Assembly: GCF_026651875.1 (NCBI RefSeq)
Contig: NZ_CP104067.1
Span: 2,914,001-2,978,000, forward strand
Reading direction: 5' to 3'
DNA length: 64,000 nucleotides
Origin: Alicyclobacillus fastidiosus
Lineage (GTDB): Bacteria > Bacillota > Bacilli > Alicyclobacillales > Alicyclobacillaceae
A program made the position numbers and the translations under genes. Below the pieces are notes generated by a model. It was not told the origin of the DNA and searched no databases. It saw only the letters and a program-made list of their open reading frames with translations. Shown in pieces: positions 43,383 through 52,686 of the stretch (position 1 is its first letter; each line of letters begins with the position of its first letter).

Positions 43383-44183
43383 ATGCAACCAAAGTACGCG
43401 ATTATCGGCGGAACCGGCGTTTACGAACCGGGAGCCGTAGAAGATGCGAGAGACGTCGAAGTACATACGCCATACGGAGATGCGTTGGCGACTATCGGCC
43501 TTTATGGGGGCCAAGCTGTGGCATTTATGGCCCGCCACGGCAAGCATCACGCGACACCGCCGCACAAGGTGAACTACCGAGCCAACATCTATGCCTTGAA
43601 GGAACTTGGCGTGGAGCAGGTGCTGGCGACGGCTGCAGTGGGCTCACTGCAGCCAGGTCTCAAGCCTGGTGATTTGGTGCTGGTGGACGACGTGATCGAT
43701 ATGAGTAAAAGCCGCGTGGGTACGTTTTTCGAGCACGACAGTGTCGTGCACGTCGACATGTCCGACCCGTATTGCAATCGATTGAGGCGGAACCTCAAAC
43801 ACACAGCTAACCGGCTTGACTATTCCATCCACGCGGGTGGCGTGTATGTTTCCACAGAAGGACCGCGATTTGAGACGAAAGCTGAAATCCGCATGTTCCA
43901 AGCGCTTGGCGGGAGCGTGGTCGGGATGACCAGCATGCCCGAGGTGGCCTTGGCCAAAGAAGCGGAACTGTGCTATGCCACCGTCTGTATGGTGACGAAC
44001 TACGCTGCGGGGCTCACGACAAACGCTTTAACACACCAAGAGGTCGTGGACGCCATGCGGCACAACGTCGAAAAAATTCGCGCGTTGTTTTATGAATTCA
44101 TCCAATCGGATAGCGACGAGCGCACGTGCGATTGCAAGCGCGCCGTCGGTGGACAGACGCCGCTTCGACGGGAGGAACAGTAA
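43383..44183 (+). CDS. mtnP: MTA/methylthioinosine phosphorylase
   Basis: A 266-residue purine nucleoside phosphorylase-fold protein of the MtnP family: YAIIGGTGVYEP, ARHGKHHATPPHKVNYRAN, EGPRFETKAEIRMF and GMTSMPEVALAKEAELCYA. The base-contacting position reads VTNYAAG with Asn206. Adenine-specific MTAPs have Asp there, while 6-oxopurine enzymes, such as human PNP and Pseudomonas methylthioinosine phosphorylase, have Asn. With an MTA/SAH deaminase in the same operon, methylthioinosine is the likely substrate. GAGGTG precedes ATG 43383; the frame open to 43194 covers the leader. Confidence 0.85.
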   Translation: MQPKYAIIGGTGVYEPGAVEDARDVEVHTPYGDALATIGLYGGQAVAFMARHGKHHATPPHKVNYRANIYALKELGVEQVLATAAVGSLQPGLKPGDLVLVDDVIDMSKSRVGTFFEHDSVVHVDMSDPYCNRLRRNLKHTANRLDYSIHAGGVYVSTEGPRFETKAEIRMFQALGGSVVGMTSMPEVALAKEAELCYATVCMVTNYAAGLTTNALTHQEVVDAMRHNVEKIRALFYEFIQSDSDERTCDCKRAVGGQTPLRREEQ

Positions 44184-44185
44184 TT

Positions 44186-45220
44186 TTGGAAGCGATTCGC
44201 TGGACAGAGGACAGGCTCGAACTGCTCGACCAAACCAGATTGCCACACGAAGAGATCTGGAACACATACCACGCCGCCGCCGAAGTTGCCGCGGCGATTC
44301 GCGACATGAAGGTTCGCGGAGCCCCGGCCATCGGCACGTCAGGCGCTTTTGGCGTCGCGATGGAGGCCCACCGATTTGCGGGCGATGCCTCCATTCGCGA
44401 AAGAGTGCGAGAAGCTATTTCCACGCTGCGCACCGCACGACCAACGGCGGTCAATTTGAATTGGGCGATGGACCGGATGGAAGAAGTCATCGCGCAAACG
44501 TCGGACGACGCCCTACTGCCGGCTAAACTTTACGCCAAGGCGCTGCAAATCGCCGAGGACGACGTGAGAATCAACCGGGCGATAGGGGACGTGGGTGCTT
44601 CGCTGTTCGGCGACCATGTGCGTATTCTCACGCATTGCAACACCGGGTCCTTGGCCACGACAGGCTACGGGACGGCGCTCGGCGTCATTCGTTCGCTTCA
44701 TGCGCAGGGCCAACTCGCACACGTCTACGCGGACGAGACACGTCCGTATTTGCAGGGGGCTCGCCTGACGGCGTTCGAGCTGTTGCACGAAGGGATCCCA
44801 TTCGACATCATCACCGACAGCATGGCGGGCCATCTGATGCAGCGGGGAATGGTCGATGCGGTCGTCGTCGGCGCGGACCGAGTCGCGCGCAATGGCGATA
44901 CGGCGAACAAGATTGGCACGTACGCGCTGGCCGTTCTCGCGGGTTACCACGACATTCCGTTTTACGTGGCAGCGCCCGTCAGCACGCTCGATCTCGCCAC
45001 GACATCCGGCGTCGACATTCCGATTGAAGAGCGAAACTCGGACGAAGTGACTCAGATCTTCGGCCAACAGATCGCACCTGTAGGCGCGACGGCGCTGCAC
45101 CCGGCCTTCGACGTGACGCCAGGGCGACTGATCACAGGCATTATCACCGAGCACGGGGTTGCGCGATATCCCTATGAGCACTCGCTCGCTCAGCACGTGA
45201 AGGGGGAGAAATCAGAATGA
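44186..45220 (+). CDS. mtnA: Methylthioribose-1-phosphate isomerase
   Basis: A 344-residue isomerase of the eIF2B-like fold that gives methylthioribulose-1-phosphate. KVRGAPAIGTSGAFGVA, THCNTGSLATTGYGTALG (catalytic Cys) and VVGADRVARNGDTANKIGTY (catalytic Asp) are present. TTG 44186 follows GGGAGGAACAG; the mtnP stop is 2 nt before. It overlaps the deaminase gene by 4 nt. Confidence 0.95.
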   Translation: MEAIRWTEDRLELLDQTRLPHEEIWNTYHAAAEVAAAIRDMKVRGAPAIGTSGAFGVAMEAHRFAGDASIRERVREAISTLRTARPTAVNLNWAMDRMEEVIAQTSDDALLPAKLYAKALQIAEDDVRINRAIGDVGASLFGDHVRILTHCNTGSLATTGYGTALGVIRSLHAQGQLAHVYADETRPYLQGARLTAFELLHEGIPFDIITDSMAGHLMQRGMVDAVVVGADRVARNGDTANKIGTYALAVLAGYHDIPFYVAAPVSTLDLATTSGVDIPIEERNSDEVTQIFGQQIAPVGATALHPAFDVTPGRLITGIITEHGVARYPYEHSLAQHVKGEKSE

Positions 45221-46515
45221 AGACGGTACTCGAAGTCGGCGGCGCCATCATCGATGCGTCCACAGTGATTCCACAGCCGCTCCACTTTGTCATCGAGAAC
45301 GGGGCGATTCAAAGTTATGCACTTGGTCTATACGAATCGTGGGGCAATCGAGAGCCGGTAGATGTCATCCGCAGGCGTAACCGCATCGCCATGCCTGGGC
45401 TCGTCAATACACACGGCCATGCCGCTATGACGCTCCTTCGCGGCGCAGGCGACGACCTGCCTCTGATGACGTGGCTGAACGAACGGATCTTTCCACTTGA
45501 GGACAAACTAACCGAAGAGGCGATCTACTGGGGGACGCAGTTAGCCGCTTGGGAGATGCTCTGCTCCGGGACGACGACTTACACCGATATGTACATGATG
45601 ATGCATCATGCGGCGCAGGCTGTCGCAGAATCTGGGATTCGGGCGGTGCTGTCCGTCGGCGTCGTCGGGTTTGACGAGATGTCAAGAAACAATGGGATAA
45701 AGCGCAGCCGTGCGTTTCACCAAGCGTGGCACAAAGGAGCATCGGGTCGCATCACAGTGACACTCGGTCCACATGCCCCGTACACATGCCCGCCGGATTA
45801 CTTGCGCGAGTTGGCACAGCTCGCGAGCGCCCTCGACATTCCGGCCCAAATTCACTTGAGCGAGACGAAAGTGGAAGTTGACAACGCGATTCACGATCAC
45901 GGTCAATCGCCCATCGCCCTCGCACAACGAGTCGGACTGTTGGACGTTCCGGTTTTGGCGGCGCACTGCGTGCACGTCACAGACGCAGATCTGGACATCT
46001 TGGCAGAGTACGGGGTTCACGTGGCGCACAACCCACAAAGTAACTTGAAACTCGGTTCAGGAATTGCGCCGCTGCAAAAGATGCTCGAGCGAGGGTTGGT
46101 GGTCGGCCTCGGAACGGATGGCGCGGCCAGCAACAACAATTTGGACATGTTCGAAGAAATGCGCCTCGCGGCGACACTCCACAAAGGGGTCGCGCAAGAC
46201 GCTGAGGTCATCCCTGCGAGCGTGGCATTCGATTTGGCGACGGCAAAGGGCGCCAAAGCGTGTTTCCTCGGCGACCAGCATGGCACGTTGCGCGTGGGCG
46301 CCAAAGCGGACATCGTGCTCTTGGACGCAGCGAGTCCACATATGTTGCCACAGCACAACATTCTCTCGGACGTAGTGTACGCATGCGGCGCCGACGACGT
46401 GCGCGACGTGTTCGTCGACGGCCGCCAGGTGGTGTCAGAAGGCGTACCGCTTACCATCGACGTCGAACGCGTGCAGAGAGAGGTTTTGCGAATCAAGGAA
46501 CAGTTCCAGGCTTGA
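45217..46515 (+). CDS. mtaD: 5-methylthioadenosine/S-adenosylhomocysteine deaminase
   Basis: A 432-residue amidohydrolase that deaminates MTA or SAH to the inosine analogue. NTHGHAAMTLLRG holds the HxH metal site; HLSETKVEV, AAHCVHV and GLGTDGAASNNNLDMFEEM complete it. ATG overlaps the mtnA stop. It supplies the 6-oxopurine nucleoside that the phosphorylase at 43383 seems suited to cleave. Confidence 0.93.
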   Translation: MKTVLEVGGAIIDASTVIPQPLHFVIENGAIQSYALGLYESWGNREPVDVIRRRNRIAMPGLVNTHGHAAMTLLRGAGDDLPLMTWLNERIFPLEDKLTEEAIYWGTQLAAWEMLCSGTTTYTDMYMMMHHAAQAVAESGIRAVLSVGVVGFDEMSRNNGIKRSRAFHQAWHKGASGRITVTLGPHAPYTCPPDYLRELAQLASALDIPAQIHLSETKVEVDNAIHDHGQSPIALAQRVGLLDVPVLAAHCVHVTDADLDILAEYGVHVAHNPQSNLKLGSGIAPLQKMLERGLVVGLGTDGAASNNNLDMFEEMRLAATLHKGVAQDAEVIPASVAFDLATAKGAKACFLGDQHGTLRVGAKADIVLLDAASPHMLPQHNILSDVVYACGADDVRDVFVDGRQVVSEGVPLTIDVERVQREVLRIKEQFQA

Positions 46516-46531
46516 CGGTGTTTCACACTTC

Positions 46532-46708
46532 TTACACGTTTACTTCGTCGGGATCGTCATAAGTTGGCGGGCGCAAGTCAATACATTGCCGACACCAGCG
46601 AGACGTTTCCTCGGCTAAAACGGAAAGTAAAAGTGCGCGTTCCAGTTGGCGGAATGGGGTATCTGGCTCCGCAAAATTCCTTTCGACGGTTGGCAAATGC
46701 ATTGTCAT
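46532..46708 (-). CDS. Small hypothetical protein
   Basis: A 58-residue acidic protein (MTMHLPTVERNFAEPD..., ending DPDEVNV) with a WCRQC pair. GGGAGGTGGTG precedes ATG 46708. It is convergent with mtaD and divergent from surE. No family recognised. Confidence 0.6.
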   Translation of the reverse strand: MTMHLPTVERNFAEPDTPFRQLERALLLSVLAEETSRWCRQCIDLRPPTYDDPDEVNV

Positions 46709-46795
46709 AACACCACCTCCCGCTGAAGTACTCCTAGTATAGGCGGAGCGGGCACCCGTATGTGACACGAATGATGGCAGGAGAGGAGACATTCC

Positions 46796-47542
46796 ATGCG
46801 CATACTGTTAAGCAACGATGATGGCATTCACGCACACGGCATCCGCTCACTGTGCAAGGCGCTGTGCGACACAGCTGAGGTTTACGTAGTGGCACCGAAT
46901 CAAGAGCGCAGTGCATCCAGCCACGGGATCAGTCTGCACCGTGCTCTGGAGGTCCACGAAATCGAGGTTCCGGGCGCCACCAAGGCGTACGAGACGTCAG
47001 GTACGCCGGTCGACTGCGTCAAGTGGGCGCTCGCCGTGCTCCATCCGAAGACGCCGTTTGACTTGATGTTGTCAGGCGTCAACGCGGGTGCAAACCTGGC
47101 GACCGACGTCCTGTACTCGGGCACCGTGGCGGCGGCGGGCGAAGCGTCACTACAGGGGGTCAAGGCGATTGCGCTGTCACTCGTAGGCCCGCCATTCCAT
47201 TTCCATCCCGTTATGCAGGCACTTCAGTCCATGTTCCCTGACTTGTGCGCGCTGTCGCTGCCGCCGGACACGTTCTTGAGTGTCAACTTTCCGGAGAACC
47301 CGGACCCGCAAAAAACGCGTTGGACCAAACTCGGGGTGCGCAAATACCACGACACCTTTCGCCTGGAACTGGACGAAAGCGGAGAGCAGGTTTATCGTTA
47401 TGGTGGAGATATCGTCGATGAGCGCGGCGACGGGCAGACCGACGTCCAGGCGATTTACGACGGGTACATTAGCATCACGCCATTGCGATATCGCTTTGCA
47501 AACGAGGAATACTACGAAAAAATGCAATCAATAAAGCGCTGA
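46796..47542 (+). CDS. surE: 5'/3'-nucleotidase SurE
   Basis: A 248-residue metal-dependent nucleoside monophosphate phosphatase. It has the N-terminal metal site ILLSNDDGIHAHGI, APNQERSASSHGIS, MLSGVNAGANLATDVLYSGTV and the C-terminal ISITPLRY. CAGGAGAGGAG precedes the ATG. It may share a transcript with ypmA, which starts 14 nt downstream. Confidence 0.95.
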   Translation: MRILLSNDDGIHAHGIRSLCKALCDTAEVYVVAPNQERSASSHGISLHRALEVHEIEVPGATKAYETSGTPVDCVKWALAVLHPKTPFDLMLSGVNAGANLATDVLYSGTVAAAGEASLQGVKAIALSLVGPPFHFHPVMQALQSMFPDLCALSLPPDTFLSVNFPENPDPQKTRWTKLGVRKYHDTFRLELDESGEQVYRYGGDIVDERGDGQTDVQAIYDGYISITPLRYRFANEEYYEKMQSIKR

Positions 47543-47556
47543 CGGACGGTGGAATC

Positions 47557-47736
47557 GTGGAAACCAAGTTACACATACTTGCTACACATCGGTGTTCCAA
47601 GACAGAGGACTTGTACTTGCTGGTCGATTTCCTCAATCGAAATTTGAAGGACAAAGACATCGTGTTTGGATTGTCCAAAGCAGAGGACAAAGAAGGTGTG
47701 ATGCAAATCACACTGTACCGGACAGATGTGGTATGA
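47557..47736 (+). CDS. ypmA: YpmA-like small protein
   Basis: A 59-residue protein with a GTG start. METKLHILATHRCSKTEDLY, LVDFLNRNLKDKDIVFGLS and a final ITLYRTDVV match Bacillus YpmA (DUF4264) in length and pattern. It overlaps ypmB as ATGA, keeping the ypmA-ypmB pairing of Bacillus. Function unknown. Confidence 0.8.
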   Translation: METKLHILATHRCSKTEDLYLLVDFLNRNLKDKDIVFGLSKAEDKEGVMQITLYRTDVV

Positions 47737-48239
47737 GGACCTGGAAGATTTGGGCCATTACAGTACCCATCATTCTCGTGATGATCGCCTGTGCAGTACT
47801 GGCATGGTTATGGAAAAATGTGTCGACGAACTGGGCGCCTGAACAACAGGCCGCTCAGTACGTTCTCGACCATACGCCGATGAGTCATATAGATCAGTAT
47901 GAAGTCTTCACGGCATCAGGACTGGAAGATGTGTTTGAGGGGACAGACACCTTTGGGCACAAGTGGTACGCGTTTTACATTCCGGCGAAGCACACATCTT
48001 ACAGTATCGCCGCGAATGAACTCGTTCCACAGAGCACGGTAGAACAATCGTTACTGAAGGACAATATACATACACAGACTTGTACCATTGGCTACGTGAC
48101 CGGCGAAGCTTCTGGAACCCTTCACGCCAACGCAGACGTCGTGTATGAAATTCGCGGATCATCCCTTGGCAAGACGACATTTGTGTATGTGGATGCCACA
48201 AATGGCCATATACTTTGGCGATACCAGTTATCTGCGTAA
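47733..48239 (+). CDS. ypmB: YpmB-like membrane-anchored PepSY-type protein
   Basis: A 168-residue protein: one N-terminal membrane segment (about residues 7-28), then an extracytoplasmic region with two PepSY-like/DUF5590 units, the last ending TFVYVDATNGHILWRYQ. Such domains often inhibit peptidases or sense wall state. ATG at 47733 overlaps the ypmA stop. Confidence 0.85.
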   Translation: MRTWKIWAITVPIILVMIACAVLAWLWKNVSTNWAPEQQAAQYVLDHTPMSHIDQYEVFTASGLEDVFEGTDTFGHKWYAFYIPAKHTSYSIAANELVPQSTVEQSLLKDNIHTQTCTIGYVTGEASGTLHANADVVYEIRGSSLGKTTFVYVDATNGHILWRYQLSA

Positions 48240-48268
48240 CCGCTAAGAAGAAGTGGAAATATGTACTG

Positions 48269-48298
48269 TGAACATACGTTCGGTACCCATGCTATACT
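48269..48298 (+). promoter_or_regulatory. Promoter of the FtsH-like pair
   Basis: TGAACA (48269-48274), 18-nt spacer, TATACT (48293-48298) with TGC in front (extended -10). It starts a transcript for the two genes at 48346 and 48879. Confidence 0.5.
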
Positions 48299-48345
48299 AT
48301 GTGCATGAGCTTGTGTGATGACACTTAAGGGAGGCGATGTATCTC

Positions 48346-48882
48346 ATGTCTCGTGTTCGCCTCGTTCCAATCGTACTCATTGCCATTGTCGCGCTCGCTG
48401 TGCTCTTTGGCGGATGGCAGGCGTACCAACACTTCAATCTTCTTGGACCACTCAAGAAGAACCTTCAACAGGTCGAGGGTGTTCAGACGGTGGACATTCT
48501 CACGGGTAGTCCAGATGTGGTTCAGGTCCAGCTCGGGCCGTTTTCCAAGCTGAAGAACGGGGACTTGCAACAAACGTATGATGATATCACCAGTCAAGTT
48601 TCATCGAAACTGGGGACGGGTGTGACACTGCAACTGTCTGACGACCGCAGTGGAACGCTTGCGCAGGCGCTCGAAAACTTTAATCCCGTCCTGCTTGAGG
48701 GAGTTACCAAGGGCAACTATACGGAGATGATTTCCCAAGTGACGCATATGGCAAAATCCCAGGGGATCAATTGCCGAGTCACGATGGATACTCAATATAT
48801 TTATATTCAATTGGCGAAAGGCGGGCATTACTTGTATAAGGTGATGCCGTACTCAACGCACCAAGGAGGTGCTGCATCTTGA
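48346..48882 (+). CDS. Membrane-anchored protein upstream of FtsH-like protease
   Basis: A 178-residue protein. Residues about 6-26 (VPIVLIAIVALAVLFGGWQ) form a single membrane anchor. The rest (about 150 residues) should lie outside the membrane and looks alpha/beta, with no Cys pair or catalytic motif. AAGGGAGG fits ATG 48346 better than the ATG at 48337, which is too close. It overlaps the FtsH-like gene by 4 nt. I infer that it works with that protease; family unknown. Confidence 0.75.
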   Translation: MSRVRLVPIVLIAIVALAVLFGGWQAYQHFNLLGPLKKNLQQVEGVQTVDILTGSPDVVQVQLGPFSKLKNGDLQQTYDDITSQVSSKLGTGVTLQLSDDRSGTLAQALENFNPVLLEGVTKGNYTEMISQVTHMAKSQGINCRVTMDTQYIYIQLAKGGHYLYKVMPYSTHQGGAAS

Positions 48883-50411
48883 TTAAGGAATGGTTAATTG
48901 GTGTTGCCGCAGCAGTGGTCATCTTTCTAGGCCTGTTGCGCATCAATGTCCTCCCAATTTTGTTCCTCGTCGGCCTCGGTGTGCTCTTATGGGTTGTGAT
49001 GGATAGGCGAAATGCGCCTTCACCGTCGGCAAAAGATGCGCCTGTGCGCCACGATATTTCGTTCGATCAAATTGGCGGACAAGAGACATCGAAACACGAG
49101 CTGAAAGAAGCGCTCGATTTCTTGCGGTATCGCGACAAAATCAAGACGTTGGGCATTCGTCCGCTGAAAGGCATTCTGCTCACAGGACCTCCGGGAACCG
49201 GGAAGACGTTGATGGCCAAAGCTGCTGCGACGTATACCGACTCTGTCTTTTTATCTGCTTCAGGTTCTGAGTTTGTCGAGATGTACGTGGGTGTCGGTGC
49301 CCAGCGCGTGCGCGACCTCTTTCGGCGCGCTCGTCAGCTGGCGAAGCGAGAAAACAAGGACAGCGCCATTATCTTTGTGGACGAAATCGACGTGGTCGGG
49401 GGTCGGCGTGGTCACCAGAGCCATCAAGAGTACGACCAGACACTCAACCAGCTCCTCACGGAGATGGATGGCATGAGCACCACGCAATCGCCGTTTGTGC
49501 TTGTAATGGCTGCTACGAACCGTCCCGACATCCTCGATTCGGCACTGCTTCGACCCGGTCGCTTTGACCGCCAAATTAAGGTAGATTTGCCTGACAAAGA
49601 CGGCCGCTTGCACATCCTTCGCATCATGACGAAGAACAAACCGATTGCCGACGATGTCAGTTTGGAGCACATCGCACGGGAGACTTACGGCTTTTCCGGC
49701 GCGCAACTCGAAGCGCTCACCAACGAGGCGGCCATCATCGCGCTGCGGCAAGAGCGGGATACCGTGACGCAGGAAATGTTCCGCGACGCCGTCGACAAGG
49801 TGTTGATGGGTGAGAAGACGGGACGCCGACCGACCGACGAGGAGCTACGGCGCGTCGCCGTGCACGAGTTGGGTCACGCCATCATCAGTGAACTGATGCG
49901 GCCAGGTACGGTGTCTCACATCACTATCGCACCGCGTGGTAAGGCTTTGGGATTTGTGCGCCAGATTCCAGAGGCGGATCAATATTTGTATACCAAATCG
50001 CAGCTTGAAGAGCAGATCAACGTGGCTCTGGCTGGGTGTTTAGCGGAGGAACTACATTACGGCAACCGCAGTACGGGGGCTCAGAACGACTTTGTACAGG
50101 CGTCTTCTCTGGCACGTACCCTGGTAAAATGCGGATTGTCGCGCCTCGGCATCGTCGACGAGGAGCACCTCCCTGAACAGGATCTCGAAAAAGAGGTTCG
50201 TCATATTCTGGCGGAGCAAGAAGGGGTCACGCGAGAACTCCTGCAACCGTATAAAGAGGACATCGATCGGCTTGCGGAACACGTCGTTCGCGAGGAGAGC
50301 ATCGACGGCAAAGAATTCCGCAAGTGGATGGAGACGATGCGGCCACGAGCGCTCGCTTCTGCAGCGGTGTCTCATCCTCACGTCAAGCCGGAGTTCACAC
50401 CGTCCATGTAA
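48879..50411 (+). CDS. Short FtsH-like AAA+ membrane protease
   Basis: A 510-residue M41-family protease, probably a paralogue of the housekeeping FtsH. Residues 4-42 form two adjacent membrane segments with almost no loop, whereas ordinary FtsH has about 70 extracytoplasmic residues there. The AAA+ module is complete ([13 protein letters not shown] near residue 103, [29 protein letters not shown]). The protease has HELGH near 328 and the third zinc ligand in STGAQND. TTG start 8 nt after AAGGAGGT. It takes the place of aspB between ypmB and asnS. Confidence 0.9.
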   Translation: MIKEWLIGVAAAVVIFLGLLRINVLPILFLVGLGVLLWVVMDRRNAPSPSAKDAPVRHDISFDQIGGQETSKHELKEALDFLRYRDKIKTLGIRPLKGILLTGPPGTGKTLMAKAAATYTDSVFLSASGSEFVEMYVGVGAQRVRDLFRRARQLAKRENKDSAIIFVDEIDVVGGRRGHQSHQEYDQTLNQLLTEMDGMSTTQSPFVLVMAATNRPDILDSALLRPGRFDRQIKVDLPDKDGRLHILRIMTKNKPIADDVSLEHIARETYGFSGAQLEALTNEAAIIALRQERDTVTQEMFRDAVDKVLMGEKTGRRPTDEELRRVAVHELGHAIISELMRPGTVSHITIAPRGKALGFVRQIPEADQYLYTKSQLEEQINVALAGCLAEELHYGNRSTGAQNDFVQASSLARTLVKCGLSRLGIVDEEHLPEQDLEKEVRHILAEQEGVTRELLQPYKEDIDRLAEHVVREESIDGKEFRKWMETMRPRALASAAVSHPHVKPEFTPSM

Positions 50412-50443
50412 TGCGCCCACGTACAGGGCCGGTCATCGACCGC

Positions 50444-50487
50444 AGAAGTCGAAGCCACCTAATGATGGTAGGTTTCGACTTCTTTTT
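50444..50487 (+). terminator. Terminator of the FtsH-like operon
   Basis: AGAAGTCGAA (50444-50453) pairs with TTCGACTTCT (50473-50482); ACCT/AGGT extend the stem inside. Five T follow. Confidence 0.85.
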
Positions 50488-50491
50488 GCGA

Positions 50492-50521
50492 TTGTGGGTC
50501 GTTTCCCCCCTTTGATATAAT
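50492..50521 (+). promoter_or_regulatory. Promoter of asnS
   Basis: TTGTGG (50492-50497), 18-nt spacer, TATAAT (50516-50521), 34 nt before the GTG. The leader is too short for a T-box. Confidence 0.55.
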
Positions 50522-50555
50522 TACCCTGATATGATGCTAACCTGGAGGGAAAGTT

Positions 50556-51851
50556 GTGAGTACGACAACGTCAATTGCCCGTGTTGGTGATTTTGCTGGA
50601 CAAGCGGTCACACTTGAGGGCTGGTTATACAACAAGCGTTCTAGCGGTAAGATTCAATTTCTTCAGGTTCGCGATGGAACAGGGCTCATTCAGTGCGTAG
50701 CCGTCAAGGCAGAAGTCGGCGAAGACACTTTTGCGGTTTGCGCCTCGCTCACACAGGAGTCGTCGCTGCGCGTGACGGGGCTCGTGCGGGCCGATGACCG
50801 AGCGCCAGGGGGCTACGAACTCACCGTTCAAAGTGTAGAAGCCGTTCAAATCGCCGAAGAATATCCGATCAGTCTAAAGGAACATGGCGTAGACTTCCTG
50901 ATGGATCACCGCCACCTCTGGGTGCGTGTGCCCAGACAGCGTGCACTGTTGCGCATCCGCGCCGAAGTCGAACGCGCCGTTGCGGCATACCTGGACGGGA
51001 ATGGATTTACACGGGTGGATCCTCCGCTCTTGACACCGTCTTCTTGTGAAGACACGACCGAGTTATTTCATACGCAGTACTTCGACCAAGAGGCATACCT
51101 CACACAGAGCGGGCAGATGTACATGGAAGCCGCTGCGATGTCACTGGGTAAGGTGTATTCTGCGGGGCCGGCGTTTCGTGCGGAAAAGTCGAAGACGCGC
51201 CGCCACTTGATCGAGTTTTGGATGATTGAGCCCGAGATGGCGTTCGTTGAACACGACGAGAATCTACGCATTCAGGAACAACTCGTTTCGCACGTGGTGA
51301 AGCATGTGCTCAACCATTGCGAAGAGGAGCTTCACACGCTTGGACGGGACGTAAGCGCGTTGGCAAAAGTGGAGGCCCCATTCCCTCGCTTGAGTTACGA
51401 CGAGGCGATTGACTGGCTGCAGAAGCACGATTTCGACATCCAGTGGGGCGATGATTTCGGATCCCCACACGAAACGGCACTCGCCAATCAATTTGACAGG
51501 CCGCTGTTCATCGAACGCTATCCGACCGCAATCAAGGCGTTTTACATGCAGCCTGATCCGAATCGGCCAGAAGTCGCTCTCTGTGCGGACATGCTCGCGC
51601 CGGAGGGCTACGGCGAGATCATCGGGGGCAGCCAACGCATCCACGATTATGAGCTGTTGAAGCAGCGGTTCGACGAACACAAACTTCCGGAAGATACATA
51701 TGCGTGGTATCTCGATCTGCGCAAATATGGATCTGTGCCGCATTCCGGTTTCGGCCTTGGCCTGGAACGGACGATCGCGTGGATCAGCGGCATTGAACAC
51801 ATCCGCGAAGCCATCGCGTTTCCGCGGACGCTGTACCGTCTCTATCCATGA
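50556..51851 (+). CDS. asnS: Asparaginyl-tRNA synthetase
   Basis: A 431-residue class IIb synthetase. The N-terminal OB fold binds the anticodon ([20 protein letters not shown]). The catalytic core has [39 protein letters not shown] (motif 2) and [15 protein letters not shown] (motif 3). The [21 protein letters not shown] region favours Asn over Asp. GGAGGGA precedes the GTG. dnaD follows, as in Bacillus. Confidence 0.95.
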   Translation: MSTTTSIARVGDFAGQAVTLEGWLYNKRSSGKIQFLQVRDGTGLIQCVAVKAEVGEDTFAVCASLTQESSLRVTGLVRADDRAPGGYELTVQSVEAVQIAEEYPISLKEHGVDFLMDHRHLWVRVPRQRALLRIRAEVERAVAAYLDGNGFTRVDPPLLTPSSCEDTTELFHTQYFDQEAYLTQSGQMYMEAAAMSLGKVYSAGPAFRAEKSKTRRHLIEFWMIEPEMAFVEHDENLRIQEQLVSHVVKHVLNHCEEELHTLGRDVSALAKVEAPFPRLSYDEAIDWLQKHDFDIQWGDDFGSPHETALANQFDRPLFIERYPTAIKAFYMQPDPNRPEVALCADMLAPEGYGEIIGGSQRIHDYELLKQRFDEHKLPEDTYAWYLDLRKYGSVPHSGFGLGLERTIAWISGIEHIREAIAFPRTLYRLYP

Positions 51852-51875
51852 TCAAGGGGAAAGGGGGAAACGCAT

Positions 51876-52670
51876 GTGAAACCGTCCGCTAGGCAATCTG
51901 CGAACGGGGACTTTCTGAGTACCCCTTTTGTAGCGTTACCGTACGATTTGCTAAAAAACTACGCCGATTTGGGACTGCATGCTCACGAGATGATCATGCT
52001 CTTGCAGATTCTCGCGAGCGGACAGATTCGTGGCACGACAGAACTGTCCGCGCAAGACTTGGGAGACCTCTGCGGGATGAGCAGCAAGGAGATTATGCTC
52101 TGTGTGGAGCGGCTCGTTCGAGAGGGGCTTCTTGGTATTGGAGAGCGGTTTGACGATTTGGGCGCACACGTCACGTACTTCGATTTGCAGCCCTTGTGGC
52201 AGCGCCTGCGCGGAAAACCGGCGCCCTCTGCCACGGCGCAGTCGCGCGTGTGGCGCCAAGACCCTGTAACAATGTTCGAGGAGGAATTCGGCCGCCCTCT
52301 ATCGGCGCTCGAGTGCGATCAAATCCGGACGTGGCTTGGTTCCGAAGGGTATCCTGAGTGGATGGTCGTCGAGGCGCTCCGCGAGTCCGTTCTGGCAAAT
52401 AAGTACAGCTTTAAATACATCGATAGAGTTCTGTTCGATTGGCAACGAAACCAGATCAAGTCTCGTCAGGACCTAGATCAGTATCGGCAGCAGCATCGGG
52501 ATAGGATTCGTGAAGCGGAGACGCGAAAACGCCCGGCGACCGCACAGTCCGGGCAGAATTACAAATCGAACACAGCGGCACGCGGCACCTCTGAGCGCAC
52601 CAGCGAGTCGAAAGAGTCAAGTCGAGACGAGCGGTACGCGAATTTTTATCAACTGTTCCCAGAAAGTTAA
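51876..52670 (+). CDS. dnaD: DnaD-type primosomal protein
   Basis: A 264-residue replication-restart or initiation protein. The N-terminal winged helix (LSTPFVALPYDLLKNYADLG, LSAQDLGDLCGMSSKEIM) is followed by the DnaB/DnaD DNA-binding helical domain (MFEEEFGRPLSALECDQI, KYIDRVLFDWQRN) and a charged tail with YANFYQLFP. GTG start after AAAGGGGGAAAC. Same position as in Bacillus (asnS-dnaD); nth does not follow. Confidence 0.92.
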   Translation: MKPSARQSANGDFLSTPFVALPYDLLKNYADLGLHAHEMIMLLQILASGQIRGTTELSAQDLGDLCGMSSKEIMLCVERLVREGLLGIGERFDDLGAHVTYFDLQPLWQRLRGKPAPSATAQSRVWRQDPVTMFEEEFGRPLSALECDQIRTWLGSEGYPEWMVVEALRESVLANKYSFKYIDRVLFDWQRNQIKSRQDLDQYRQQHRDRIREAETRKRPATAQSGQNYKSNTAARGTSERTSESKESSRDERYANFYQLFPES

Positions 52671-52686
52671 CAGGGGCTGACGGTGT

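Noticed and set aside
50522..50555. T-box leader for asnS
   Set aside because: Only 34 nt separate the -10 box from the start codon, too short for a T-box.
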